Assembly: GCA_964594075.1 (NCBI GenBank)
Contig: CAZQKW010000020.1
Span: 1 to 60,668, forward strand
Reading direction: 5' to 3'
DNA from: CAZQKW01 sp964594075
GTDB lineage: Bacteria > Desulfobacterota > WTBG01 > CAIYCZ01
DNA length: 60,668 bases
This document shows positions 34,747 to 44,581 of the stretch, piece after piece (positions within the stretch are counted from its first letter, which is position 1; every line of letters begins with the position of its first letter). A program made the translations under genes and the position numbers. The notes below the pieces were generated by a model, which saw only the letters and a list, made by a program, of their open reading frames with translations, did no database searches and had not been told where the DNA came from.

Positions 34747-37227
34747 ATGCAGACGCGTTATAAAGGCAAACTTTTTCATCCGGTATTTTTAGGGGTTTTT
34801 TTCGTTGCCATGGCAACATTGTGTCTTGAAGTTATACTAACTAGAATTTTTTCGTTCTCTATTTGGTATCATTTTTCCTATTTAACCATAAATATTGCAC
34901 TACTGGGATTTGGGTCAAGCGGAGCAATACTTGCTGCGTATCCCGCTATTATTAAAAAGGAAAGATGGAAAATAGTTGTCATTCTTTGTACCATATTTTG
35001 TGCTGTCTCAACCGTTACCTCCTTGCTTATTTTTGCCAGGCATCCTCTCCAGCCTCAAACCTTTTTTATCACCCCGTTAAGATTTTCTTTTACGCTGATA
35101 CTATACTATATAGGCGTCAGCCTGCCTTTTTTCTTTGCAGGTTCGGCTATTGCTATTTCACTTGCAATATTTTCAGAAAAGGTATCGCAGCTTTATTTCT
35201 GGGATCTCTGCGGTGCTGCTGTGGGCGCTTTGCTTTCCTTACTGCTTATGAATAAGGTTGGCGCACCGGGCGGCATTCTTGTCTGCACAGCAATTCTTTT
35301 GGGGGCAAGTTGTTGCTTTGCGACGTTGATCTCAAAACGAATCAGCCTTGTCATAGGCCTCATTACCCTGACGGTTTTTATCCTGATTCCATATGTGAAA
35401 GATACAATAACTATTGTTCCCTGTAGTTCAAAAGTTTTATCAAAGGTGTTTAAAAATCCTGATAAATTTAAATTACTTTTTACTGAGTGGAATGAAATAA
35501 ATCGTGTTGATGTCTATGAAAGTTTAAAAGATAAATATAATCCCTTTGTTCACCTTACAGTGAGCCATATCTATTCTGGTTCTTACCCTGATTTTTATTA
35601 TATGCAATATGATGGACATAATGGAAGCAACATTCTTCATTTCACAGATGATCTAAACGAATATGGATTTCTTGATTACAGCATTTTAAAAATCCCCTAT
35701 CTTCTTTTAGAAAGGCCGAAAGTGCTCGTTATAGGCGTGGGCGGCGGCATAGACGTTTTTAATGCTTATAAAAACAATGCTTCTTCCATCACAGCTGTAG
35801 AATTACAGCCTATTGCGGTTAAGATTTTGAAAGGACATTTCTCTAAATGGGTGGGAAATATATTTAATAAAAATAGTCATATTAATCTTATTCCTGCTGA
35901 AGGCAGAAATTTCATTAATAGCAGTCGGGAACAGTTCGATCTCATTCAGATTACCGTCACAGATACTTTTGCTGCAATTAATACCGGTGCATATCTTTTG
36001 ATGGAAAGCTATATTTATACCGAAAATGCATGTTCAAGGTATTTTGACCATCTAACCGAAAATGGCGTCTTGTGTATTATTCCGGGAGACCATGTCTTTC
36101 AGGGCAGTTCAGAAATAGCCCCGCTGAATACAAGACTAGTCCTGGAATTTCTCAATGTTTTACAATCAAAAGGCGTAAAATCGCCGTTGAGTCATATTGC
36201 TGTTATAGGGATGAACAGTAAAGTGCCAGGAAATAATATGGGATATGCTCCGTTGCTGAAAAAGACCCCCTTTACTGAACAAGAAATGCAAAAAATCAGA
36301 TCCTTTGTATCAAGGATGGGGTTTTCTATTGTCTTTGATCCCCTCGCACATAATAAACCGGAGAATATTTTATCGCAGATTTTAACCACGCACGGTATAG
36401 AAAGGGAACGGATTCTCGAAAAGCTGCCATACAACGTTACGCCGTGCACAGATGACAACCCGTTTTTTTACAATTTTATTAAATGGAACGCGCTTATCGA
36501 TTTGTTTAATCAGAAAAAGTTTATCTTTTACACCCCGGTATTTGGGCAAGCGGTGTTACTTTTCCTCTTCTTCCAATCTATTATTTTTTCGTTTATTTGC
36601 ATTATTTTGCCGCTTCTGGTAAGCAAATCCACTACTTTTCCCCGAGCGTGTTCCCTTGGATATTTGTTTTATTTTGCCTCGTTGGGCATCGGTTTTATGT
36701 TCATTGAAATAAGTTTTATTCAAAAATTTGTTCTTTTTTTGGGATACCCTGCATACGCCTTTGCAATTACCTTTTTTGCTCTCCTTCTGTTCTCCGGGAT
36801 CGGCAGTTATTGGACAAGCAAAATCGCACAGAAACCGGAAGCGTTGCTTAAGCAATTAATTTTTCCTTTGGCTTGCATCATTTTTCTCTACACCGTGGTT
36901 TTAGACACAATATTTGATTATTTTATGGGAGAGCGATTTACAATCAAAGTACTACTTACTGTATTAATTCAAATGCCTTTGGGGAGTGTTCTCGGGATGT
37001 TTTTTCCGCTGGGAATTAAACTTATACACCAAGTTAATCCACGGATGGTGCCGTGGGCCTGGAGTGTCAATGCAATGAGTTCTGTGGTAAGCACTATTGG
37101 AGCTATTCTCATCGCTATGTGTTTAGGGTTTAAATTTGTTTCCTATCTTTCAATTCTTGTATATCTTTTTGGAATTACAAGCATGTTAATAACTGCTCAA
37201 CCGAGGTTGGTGGAAAACAAAAATTAA
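34747..37227 (+). CDS. Membrane protein with spermidine synthase-like SAM-binding domain
   Basis: The 826-residue protein has about six N-terminal transmembrane helices (1-220), a cytoplasmic Rossmann domain with the SAM/aminopropyl-transfer motif VLVIGVGGGIDVF (about 325-337) and a following VELQP acidic loop, then about six further C-terminal helices (from about 590). This large membrane spermidine synthase-like family is widespread but its product is unknown; it need not make polyamines. It is A+T-rich with no clear ribosome binding site, and stands alone between terminators. Confidence 0.85.
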   Translation: MQTRYKGKLFHPVFLGVFFVAMATLCLEVILTRIFSFSIWYHFSYLTINIALLGFGSSGAILAAYPAIIKKERWKIVVILCTIFCAVSTVTSLLIFARHPLQPQTFFITPLRFSFTLILYYIGVSLPFFFAGSAIAISLAIFSEKVSQLYFWDLCGAAVGALLSLLLMNKVGAPGGILVCTAILLGASCCFATLISKRISLVIGLITLTVFILIPYVKDTITIVPCSSKVLSKVFKNPDKFKLLFTEWNEINRVDVYESLKDKYNPFVHLTVSHIYSGSYPDFYYMQYDGHNGSNILHFTDDLNEYGFLDYSILKIPYLLLERPKVLVIGVGGGIDVFNAYKNNASSITAVELQPIAVKILKGHFSKWVGNIFNKNSHINLIPAEGRNFINSSREQFDLIQITVTDTFAAINTGAYLLMESYIYTENACSRYFDHLTENGVLCIIPGDHVFQGSSEIAPLNTRLVLEFLNVLQSKGVKSPLSHIAVIGMNSKVPGNNMGYAPLLKKTPFTEQEMQKIRSFVSRMGFSIVFDPLAHNKPENILSQILTTHGIERERILEKLPYNVTPCTDDNPFFYNFIKWNALIDLFNQKKFIFYTPVFGQAVLLFLFFQSIIFSFICIILPLLVSKSTTFPRACSLGYLFYFASLGIGFMFIEISFIQKFVLFLGYPAYAFAITFFALLLFSGIGSYWTSKIAQKPEALLKQLIFPLACIIFLYTVVLDTIFDYFMGERFTIKVLLTVLIQMPLGSVLGMFFPLGIKLIHQVNPRMVPWAWSVNAMSSVVSTIGAILIAMCLGFKFVSYLSILVYLFGITSMLITAQPRLVENKN

Positions 37228-37578
37228 GTCCTAATTAAGCATTTTAACTGTATTACCCCCGCGATTACCTAAAATACCACAAACAGGTCACACCAAGAAG
37301 AAACATCGAGTAGATTGATCGCCTCTTCTTTTGGCGGTCTTGGTAAATAACACCCCCAGTAACACTCACCGCAAAATAATCATCGCTCTTACACGAACTG
37401 TTTAGCATTCGAGCTGCTGATGGCCGGCCAGCATTTCAAGCACTTAGTTCAGAAATTTTAGACAAAGTGCTTTTTATTATGGCAAATCTTTTGTTCTTTT
37501 ATTTCCAAAAAAAGCTATGGTATACAACACCTTATAAAATAAGGGTTTTTTGCATGCATTAAGCCGCCGCTGAAGATT
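37228..37578. other. Intergenic region upstream of the MOT1-type transporter
   Basis: No gene is seen in 351 bp. A 7-bp hairpin (AGCACTT at 37439-37445, AAGTGCT at 37465-37471) followed by TTTTT could be a weak terminator. I looked for a molybdenum-cofactor riboswitch ahead of the transporter and did not see one. Confidence 0.4.
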
Positions 37579-38703
37579 GTGAAAATAAAATCTTTTGAAT
37601 TTAATTTGCGCGAGCTTGCCGGCTCTATGGGTGATTTCGGGACGCTTTTCCCGCTCGCTATCGGTTACATTGTCGTTTGCGGTCTCAACCCTGCCGGGTT
37701 TTTGGTGATGATGGGGCTGGCAAACATCGCAACGGGCATCATCTATCGGCTTCCCCTGCCTATTGAGCCCATGAAGGTTCTGGCGGTAGTTGCCATTGCC
37801 CAGCACTGGACGCCATCAATGGTTTATGCATCCGGATTTGGCATGGGGGTAGTCTGGCTTTTCTTTGCAATCTCCGGTATTATAACCTGGATTGCACGCA
37901 TCACGCCGCAGTCGGTCACGCGCGGCATTCAGGCGTCGCTGGGCGTCCTGCTTGCCATTGAGGCGTGCAAATTAATTGTCGGCGGTTGGCTTCTGGGACT
38001 TGTTGCCATTATTATTATCCTGATATTTAAAGACAATCGCTATACCCCTGCCGCCGTGTTGCTCATGCTTATGGGTATTGGTATAATGTTTTTTAAAGGA
38101 CAACTGCAAAATATTTCATCCCCTGCGCTTACCCTTCCGCCGTTTACCAGCTTTAGCCTTGCTGAAGTCTGGGAGACTTTTTTGATGGCAGGCATTGCAC
38201 AGATACCGCTCACAGCAACCAATGCAGTCATAGCCACTGCATCTCTTATTAAAACTTTTTGGCAGGGGAAACAGGTAAGCGAGCATAAATTGTCGCTTAA
38301 TATGGGAATCATGAATGTAGTGCTGCCGTTTTTTGGCGGCATGCCCCTATGCCATGGTGCCGGAGGGCTTGCCGGACAATACTATTTCGGCGCGCGCACC
38401 GGAGGGGCAAATATAATTGAAGGTCTCATTGAAATATCTCTGGGGCTGTTTCTTGCCGGTTCAATAGCTAGTCTCTTTGCCTTTTTCCCAAATTCCATCA
38501 TCGGCGCCATGTTGTTGCTGGTGGGCATTGAACTTACCCGATTTTCACGAGATATTGGCCTAAATAAAGAGCTCATTCCACTCTTTGCGACGGTGATCGG
38601 GGCTCTTTTGACCAATATGGCCGTTGGTTTTTTACTAGGGCTTATTGTCCACTATGCCTTAAAATTCCTTTTGAAAGAAAAGTTAAATCTCGTTAAGTTA
38701 TGA
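37579..38703 (+). CDS. MOT1-like (putative molybdate/sulfate) transporter
   Basis: The 374-residue protein has about ten hydrophobic segments and both family signatures: ELAGSMGDFGTLFPLAIGY near the N-terminus and PLCHGAGGLAGQYYFGARTG near 255. These match the MOT1 branch of the SulP superfamily, which imports molybdate in plants and algae. The start is GTG. Its stop overlaps the start of the NUDIX gene (ATGA), so the two are co-translated. Substrate is inferred from family only. Confidence 0.85.
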   Translation: MKIKSFEFNLRELAGSMGDFGTLFPLAIGYIVVCGLNPAGFLVMMGLANIATGIIYRLPLPIEPMKVLAVVAIAQHWTPSMVYASGFGMGVVWLFFAISGIITWIARITPQSVTRGIQASLGVLLAIEACKLIVGGWLLGLVAIIIILIFKDNRYTPAAVLLMLMGIGIMFFKGQLQNISSPALTLPPFTSFSLAEVWETFLMAGIAQIPLTATNAVIATASLIKTFWQGKQVSEHKLSLNMGIMNVVLPFFGGMPLCHGAGGLAGQYYFGARTGGANIIEGLIEISLGLFLAGSIASLFAFFPNSIIGAMLLLVGIELTRFSRDIGLNKELIPLFATVIGALLTNMAVGFLLGLIVHYALKFLLKEKLNLVKL

Positions 38704-39176
38704 CATCCACTGCGATAAGCGCCGGTTTGCTCATGTATAGAGTGAGAAACGGCCGCCTGGAAGTATTTCTTGCCCACCCCGGCGGACCATTTTTTAAAAA
38801 TAAAGACAGGGGATATTGGTCAATCCCCAAAGGTGAAATAGATTCAGAAGAAGGGGCGCTGGATGCGGCAATACGCGAATTCACAGAGGAGACCGGCATC
38901 ATCCCCGCAGGCGATTTTATTCCGCTGGGCTCGGTAGTTCAGAAGAGCGGTAAAATCGTTCATGCCTGGGCGTTTGCTGGTGACTGGGATGAACGCACAC
39001 CAATTGTTAGCAATACTTTTGAGATGGAATGGCCGCCACACTCTGGGAAAACGCAGCAATTTCCGGAAATAGATCGAGCTGGTTTTTTCCCTGTTGCTGA
39101 GGCGATGGATATAATAAACGAGGCACAGCGTGAATTCCTACGACGGTTGGTAACGCTGTGCAAAATTCAGCAATGA
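38700..39176 (+). CDS. NUDIX hydrolase
   Basis: The 158-residue protein contains a complete NUDIX box, GEIDSEEGALDAAIREFTEE followed by TGI (about 44-66), with the REFTEE metal-binding core. Family members with an SIPKGE start to this box hydrolyse nucleoside diphosphate derivatives such as Ap4A or NDP-sugars; the substrate is unknown here. It is coupled to the transporter gene by a 4-nt overlap. Confidence 0.92.
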   Translation: MTSTAISAGLLMYRVRNGRLEVFLAHPGGPFFKNKDRGYWSIPKGEIDSEEGALDAAIREFTEETGIIPAGDFIPLGSVVQKSGKIVHAWAFAGDWDERTPIVSNTFEMEWPPHSGKTQQFPEIDRAGFFPVAEAMDIINEAQREFLRRLVTLCKIQQ

Positions 39177-39254
39177 GGGCTTCGGGTTTAACCTTTAAAT
39201 AATAGCCATGCCGGGCGCTTTGAGGCAATTCATTTACGAGGGAGACAAAAGAAT

Positions 39255-40526
39255 ATGTATGACATAATCATCGTCGGGGCTGGTCCTGCCGGTTTGATGG
39301 CAGCACAAACAGCAGCAGCAAAAGGGCTGAAGACTGTGGTTGTTGAGAAGCAGCCGGATATTTCAAAAATACGCCGTGCGTGCTGCCAGCAACTCGTCAT
39401 GGATGAAAATTATGAGCAGGAAAACATCGCGTTGCGCAACGGTAAACTTATCTTTCCCCATAATGGCTTTTCAGTTGACTACCCTGGTCCAGTCTGGAAT
39501 ATAACTGACACGTATTTTCTATCACCACTTGGGCACAAAATTCATTTTGCCTATGAGGACCGAAGACCCGTTGCCATCAAATTTGATAAAGCGGTGCTGC
39601 TCCAATCGCTTTTAAAAAAATGCGAACAGGCAGGAGTAGAAATTCGCTTTGGCTCGGTCGCTTATGGCGTTAAACAGAACGCAGACGCTGTTGAACTTGC
39701 CCTGAGCTACAGGGGGGCTCATTCTTCCATCACGGCAAAAAAGCTCATTGCCGCCGACGGTGTAAACTCGCGCATGGTGCAGGCGCTGGGCATAAATAAC
39801 AACCGCCCGCTGTTCACGGCAGCCCTGTGCATAATTTATACGCTGGCCGGCGTAAAAGATTTTGACCCAAAAGCATTGAAGTGGCACATGGGACTCGCCT
39901 ATCGGTCAAAAGGCCCGGTCATCCTTACCCCTTCTCTTGAAGGAACGGACATCGCAGACCTTGTGGTCATGGGAACCAGCAGCGAACCGCCCGAGGAGAT
40001 TTTTCGTAATTTCACTACCCAAAGCCCGGTGGCGTATATGTATGAAACAGCACAAGTGCTCGCCAGAACCGGTTGTATGGTGAGGGCGTATATGTCCATA
40101 AAGGTTCCCTATGTGGGCAATGCGCTGGTAATCGGCGATGCTGCAGCCTATGTAGAGGTTGAAACCCAGGGTGCACTCATGTGCGGCTTCCATGCGGGCA
40201 ATGCAGTTTTTGAGGAACTGAATGGCACGCAGGGCTTCGCACGTTATGCAGCGTGGTGGCAAAAATCGTTTGAGTTTAATAGCGATGAATACTTGCTGGT
40301 TGCCCAGGGATACGCTCTAGTTCCTACCTACTCTGATGATGAACTTGATTATTTGTTTTCTTTAATTGAGGGGCAAACGCTTGACGGCGCTTATGGCCAG
40401 TATCGGGCGCCGCGGTTGATGTGGAAGGCAATTCTCGAACATGACGACCGGATTGCAAAAGAACGACCCTCGCTTCACGAGAAGATAAAAAAGAATCGAG
40501 AGATGACCTTGCGGGGAACATTCTAA
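39255..40526 (+). CDS. FAD-dependent oxidoreductase, geranylgeranyl reductase-like
   Basis: The 423-residue flavoprotein has an N-terminal dinucleotide-binding motif VGAGPAGLMAAQTAA (7-21), a mid-protein AADGVNSRM (about 176) and a C-terminal FAD motif GDAAAYVEVETQGAL (about 294). This arrangement is that of the geranylgeranyl reductase group, which saturates isoprenoid chains in archaeal lipids, chlorophyll phytyl tails or quinones. The last motif departs from the usual GDAAG-x-P-TGGGI form, so the substrate is open. GGGAG lies upstream of the ATG. Confidence 0.75.
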   Translation: MYDIIIVGAGPAGLMAAQTAAAKGLKTVVVEKQPDISKIRRACCQQLVMDENYEQENIALRNGKLIFPHNGFSVDYPGPVWNITDTYFLSPLGHKIHFAYEDRRPVAIKFDKAVLLQSLLKKCEQAGVEIRFGSVAYGVKQNADAVELALSYRGAHSSITAKKLIAADGVNSRMVQALGINNNRPLFTAALCIIYTLAGVKDFDPKALKWHMGLAYRSKGPVILTPSLEGTDIADLVVMGTSSEPPEEIFRNFTTQSPVAYMYETAQVLARTGCMVRAYMSIKVPYVGNALVIGDAAAYVEVETQGALMCGFHAGNAVFEELNGTQGFARYAAWWQKSFEFNSDEYLLVAQGYALVPTYSDDELDYLFSLIEGQTLDGAYGQYRAPRLMWKAILEHDDRIAKERPSLHEKIKKNREMTLRGTF

Positions 40527-40613
40527 AACAATTAAGTGCTCGCGATGCGGAACATGGAATAGACAAGATTCTTTTTTACACACGGGCCTAACGACGCGTC
40601 AGTCGGCAGGACC

Positions 40614-42398
40614 TCAAAAATGCAGGGATTCCTGCACGGCTGACTCAAAATGCGGATCTTGGTGCGGCTCAAAGCATTCAACACGTTGTGCGATCCGTTC
40701 AGCCTCTGCAAGTATTTCCCGGTCAAGCAGCGCAAGATGTGCGCCTGCTTTTGACGTGTTCCCCACAAAAAAGACCTGTCCGCTGAGTTCCTGCGGTATC
40801 AGCCCGATATGTATAAATGATTCGGGATTAATATGATAGCCAAACGCACCGCCCACAAGAATTTTTTTCACGCTGCAAAACGAAATACCCTCCTTCTGTA
40901 ACAACAGCTTTATGGCTGCTGCAAGGTGCGCTTTGGCCTGCCGCAGTGCATATAGGTCATCCTGCGTAACATAAATGTCGCTTGCAAATTCTCCCTGATC
41001 GCGATACAGAAGGAACGCCTTTCCCTCATCCGCAATAATGAGCCTTTCTGCAACCTGCCGACTTAAATTCGGCAGGAGGCTGGCTTCAGTAAAATCACCA
41101 TCACTGTTTATAAGACCACCCTTAATGAGTTCTGCAGTTAATTCAATAAGGCCACTGCCGCATATGCCGCGGGGCAGACTTTCGCCAAGCACTTCCACAT
41201 GAATATCACCATTAATGGTAACGCTCTCTATCGCTCCTGCCTCAGGCCGCATGCCAAAACGAATGCCAATACCTTCAAACGCCGCGCCGTTGGCAATGCC
41301 TGCTGCCAGGAGTTTCCCCTGGTGGTAAAGAACCGCTTTACAGGTAGATCCGATATCCAAAAAGAGCACGGTCTCCTGCGACCGGTGCATCTGCGTTGCA
41401 ATAATGCCCGCGGTTATATCCGCGCCAACATAGGATGAAATGACGGGCAGCGCATACATCCGTGCGCCGGGGGAAGCTTTGATGGATGCGTTCTGCGCGG
41501 TGAAACTGATGCGCTTGCCTTCCTCCGCCTCTGCGTGCTGCTCAAGCACACCGGGAAGGCCTTTTAGAAAAAGATGCAGCATGCCAGTGGTTCCGGAAAG
41601 CGTTATTTCATAAATATGTCGCGGCGCTATGCCTTTGGCCTGGCATAGCTCACGGAGCAACACATCTATGCGCAAAAGCACTTCCTCGCTGAGCATCTCA
41701 AGGTGCAGGCTATCATTGTTTCCCAGGTTTATCCGCTTTTCAAGATCAGGCTCAATATAATGCTGGGGGTTAGTATCGGAAACGACTGCAATGCTCTTGC
41801 CAGTGCTTAAATCAATGAGCGACATCACCAGGGTATTTATGCCCAGGTCAACTGCCGCGGCAAACAGCGCTGAGATCGTATCCCCTTCTTCAAGCGCTGT
41901 TAGTTCTCCGTCTATAAGCACCGCAGTACACCCCGCAGCAGTATTTTCTAAAAATGTAGCAATCTGCTGTTGTGCTGATTTCGCAAGCTCCAGTGACGCT
42001 GGCTCATCAGCAGAGCTGATAAACATTTTTGTGACCCGCGGCCGCAGTTCAAAAGTAATTGCTGGCTGTTCATCCTCCAGCCGGACCGAAAAGTGCTGTT
42101 TGTAGATAATCTCTACCTGCGTGTCCTGAATCACCCGCGCCTGGCAGGCAAGTCTGATACCGCGGGCCCGTTCTTCCTCTGAAAGACAACTCTTTTCAAT
42201 AAGCGTAAGTGGCCCCATTTTTTGCAGCGCCCGAATCTTGCACTTCTGGCAAATGCCTTCAGCGCCGCAACATCTTGAAAAATTAAGCTGAATGTCATGA
42301 TGATTTTCCAACTCAATAGTCTCAAAGATTGTCTTGCGGTCTTCTACGCATATAATTTTGTTTTCTGGAAGAAATGTCACTCGCCAAAACTTTTTCAT
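40614..42398 (-). CDS. RACo-like [2Fe-2S] ASKHA-domain protein (corrinoid protein activator family)
   Basis: The 594-residue protein has an N-terminal plant-type [2Fe-2S] ferredoxin domain (CX5CX2C in CCGAEGICQKC, then a later LACQARV), a linker domain, and a C-terminal ASKHA-fold ATPase region with LFLDIGSTCKAVL and PRGICGSGLIELTAELI. This is the RACo/RamA-related DUF4445 architecture of proteins that use ATP to re-reduce inactive Co(II) corrinoid methyltransferases. No corrinoid protein or methyltransferase gene is nearby. The ATG at 42398 begins the conserved part; the frame continues 31 codons upstream without a ribosome binding site. Confidence 0.82.
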   Translation of the reverse strand: MKKFWRVTFLPENKIICVEDRKTIFETIELENHHDIQLNFSRCCGAEGICQKCKIRALQKMGPLTLIEKSCLSEEERARGIRLACQARVIQDTQVEIIYKQHFSVRLEDEQPAITFELRPRVTKMFISSADEPASLELAKSAQQQIATFLENTAAGCTAVLIDGELTALEEGDTISALFAAAVDLGINTLVMSLIDLSTGKSIAVVSDTNPQHYIEPDLEKRINLGNNDSLHLEMLSEEVLLRIDVLLRELCQAKGIAPRHIYEITLSGTTGMLHLFLKGLPGVLEQHAEAEEGKRISFTAQNASIKASPGARMYALPVISSYVGADITAGIIATQMHRSQETVLFLDIGSTCKAVLYHQGKLLAAGIANGAAFEGIGIRFGMRPEAGAIESVTINGDIHVEVLGESLPRGICGSGLIELTAELIKGGLINSDGDFTEASLLPNLSRQVAERLIIADEGKAFLLYRDQGEFASDIYVTQDDLYALRQAKAHLAAAIKLLLQKEGISFCSVKKILVGGAFGYHINPESFIHIGLIPQELSGQVFFVGNTSKAGAHLALLDREILAEAERIAQRVECFEPHQDPHFESAVQESLHF

Positions 42399-42631
42399 AA
42401 CATTACAAAAAGACCACGTTTTTATAGACAATTCCCAATAAACAGGAGCCATAAACAACGCGGTGATATCATGGCATGTGGTAAAACCCACTGAGCCGCT
42501 GCTCTGATTATGACTCAGAGGAAATAACGAAACTTAAAATGTCAGAAGGTTCCATGGCGTATTGTAAAGCGCAAAGATTGGAAGAGCAGAGCGGGATAAA
42601 CAAACTCAGAGTAAAAAAAAGATATTTTGTT

Positions 42632-43597
42632 TCAGGGGTTCCAAAGATACATGAACTGAACCGGGAAATATCCGTTAAATCCCTCTCCGTCTATGTTAAG
42701 AAGCTGTATAGTGGCCTGAGAATATATGTTATTTTTATAGGTTGATGGGCGACGGTAGGTAACCAGCCGCGCTTCGGTAAGACCGGCTTGTTTTTTTATC
42801 ATTTCCAGTGCATCATCAAGATAGGAAATCTCGTCAATAAGTTTGGCATTAAGAGCCTGTTGAGCCGTAAATACCCTGCCATCAGCAATAGTCTTTAACT
42901 CGGAGCGCGACACGGCGGGTCTGCCCTGCTCGATCACATCAAGAAATTTTTGATACAACGAATCTACGATCTCCTGGACTAATTTTCGCTCTTCATGAGT
43001 AGAACCCCTGAACGGCGAAAGAATATCCTTTTTATCTCCTGACTTGATAGATTCTTCTTGCACGCCGATCTTGTCCATGAGCCCTTTAACATTAAGCTTG
43101 GTGACAATAACGCCAATGCTCCCCGTTATCGTTGTCGGATGGGCAGTAATCCGGTCGGCGGCAGTGGCAATGTAATACCCGCCCGAGGCGGCTACATCCA
43201 TGAGTGATGCCGTAACAAAAATATTATGTTTCTTTTTATAGCGTATGATCTCCTGATGAATGATATCACATGCGGTTACGGTGCCACCGGGACTATTGAT
43301 GCGCAGAATGAGTGCCTTAATGTGCTTATCCTGAGCTGCTTTCTCAAGTTCCTCTTTTATGCGCGCCACATCGCCAACCTCTTTTCCAAAACCGGCAAAT
43401 GATTTTTTCTCCTGTTCGGTTATGACACCTGAAATATCTACCAAGAGAATTTTATTTTTACCTGTTCCCGTGAGCGTCTTTTCCTCAAGCGGCTCAACGC
43501 CCTGCCGCAGCGGTATTGAAACATATGCACACCCGGTGCTTAAAACAAACGCAATTTCCGCAATTATTATAACTGTAAATTTTATTGTTGATTTCAT
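42632..43597 (-). CDS. sppA: Signal peptide peptidase SppA (S49 family), lipoprotein
   Basis: The 321-residue serine peptidase has a lipoprotein-type signal (VLSTGC lipobox), NSPGGTVTACD near 100, the nucleophile serine in DVAASGGYYIA near 140, and the GSIGVI region near 170 followed by the general-base lysine. The short, single-domain form is usual in many bacteria. It should degrade cleaved signal peptides in the membrane. The ATG at 43597 has an AAGGAG site. Confidence 0.92.
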   Translation of the reverse strand: MKSTIKFTVIIIAEIAFVLSTGCAYVSIPLRQGVEPLEEKTLTGTGKNKILLVDISGVITEQEKKSFAGFGKEVGDVARIKEELEKAAQDKHIKALILRINSPGGTVTACDIIHQEIIRYKKKHNIFVTASLMDVAASGGYYIATAADRITAHPTTITGSIGVIVTKLNVKGLMDKIGVQEESIKSGDKKDILSPFRGSTHEERKLVQEIVDSLYQKFLDVIEQGRPAVSRSELKTIADGRVFTAQQALNAKLIDEISYLDDALEMIKKQAGLTEARLVTYRRPSTYKNNIYSQATIQLLNIDGEGFNGYFPVQFMYLWNP

Positions 43598-43723
43598 AAA
43601 GAAACTCCTTAAATGCAACCGTCAGCTTTGAACGTTCAGCTCTTTTGCCCGCAATGAGTGATGCTCCACGCGCGGTGCATTCCAGCACATACCGGTAAAG
43701 CACTCGCTTCTCAGAACTATAGG

Positions 43724-44569
43724 CTATTCCTTCAACACCACATTATCAATTAGCCGTGCCGTGCCTATTTTCACTGCAAGCGCCATCACTGCCGCTTGCG
43801 CAATTGTGTTAACATCCTGCAGAGTCTGAATGTCACAAATTTTGATGTAGTCTATGCTGACATTTTTTTGTCTCGTGATAATTGTCTCGGCAGCTTGTAT
43901 GAGGATGCGCGCATCCCGTTCGCCGTTTTGAAAAAGTTCCTGCGCTTTAAATAATGCTTGGGACAGGCTCGCTGCAGACCGGCGTTCCTGTTCAGTGAGG
44001 TAAGTATTGCGGGAACTCATGGCGAGCCCGTCTGCTTCACGAACAGTGGGAATACCAATGATTTGAATATCAAAATTTAAATCCTGCACCAGTCGTTTGA
44101 TAACCGCAAGCTGCTGAAAATCCTTTTCTCCAAAGATGGCAACGTGTGGCTTTGTGCAGTTGAATAGTTTGACCACAACAGTGGCTACTCCCTGAAAATG
44201 CCCTGGTCGGGAAATGCCGCAAAGATTTTTACTGAGCAAAGGCACGCTGACCTCTGTTTGGAAACTTTCCGGATACATGTCTTCTGCCTTCGGCGAAAAT
44301 ATAACATCCACACCGCCGGATTTGCATAGCTGCACATCCCGATCCCAGTCGCGTGGATACCGGTTAAAGTCTTCTGCCGGACCAAACTGGATGGGATTCA
44401 CAAAAATGCTCACGATAAGGACATCCGCGAGACTCCGTCCATGCCGTATGAGGAACAGATGCCCGGCGTGCAAAAACCCCATGGTAGGAACAAAAGCGAT
44501 TTTTTTTCCCTGCATGCGGGCCGTCTCTGAAAAAGCCTGCATCTCCGCAATAGATTGTATGATATTCAT
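43724..44569 (-). CDS. panC: Pantothenate synthetase (pantoate-beta-alanine ligase)
   Basis: The 281-residue ligase joins pantoate and beta-alanine with ATP. It has FVPTMGFLHAGHLFLI (HIGH-type motif), FVNPIQFGPAEDF, FGEKDFQQLAVI and the KMSKS-like MSSRNTYL. It starts 12 bp after panB, so the two form a panBC operon for vitamin B5 and coenzyme A synthesis. Confidence 0.97.
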   Translation of the reverse strand: MNIIQSIAEMQAFSETARMQGKKIAFVPTMGFLHAGHLFLIRHGRSLADVLIVSIFVNPIQFGPAEDFNRYPRDWDRDVQLCKSGGVDVIFSPKAEDMYPESFQTEVSVPLLSKNLCGISRPGHFQGVATVVVKLFNCTKPHVAIFGEKDFQQLAVIKRLVQDLNFDIQIIGIPTVREADGLAMSSRNTYLTEQERRSAASLSQALFKAQELFQNGERDARILIQAAETIITRQKNVSIDYIKICDIQTLQDVNTIAQAAVMALAVKIGTARLIDNVVLKE

Positions 44570-44581
44570 GGCGGTATCGTA

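Noticed and set aside
37228..37578. Possible molybdenum-cofactor riboswitch before the MOT1-type transporter
   Set aside because: Conserved Moco-RNA elements were looked for and not found.
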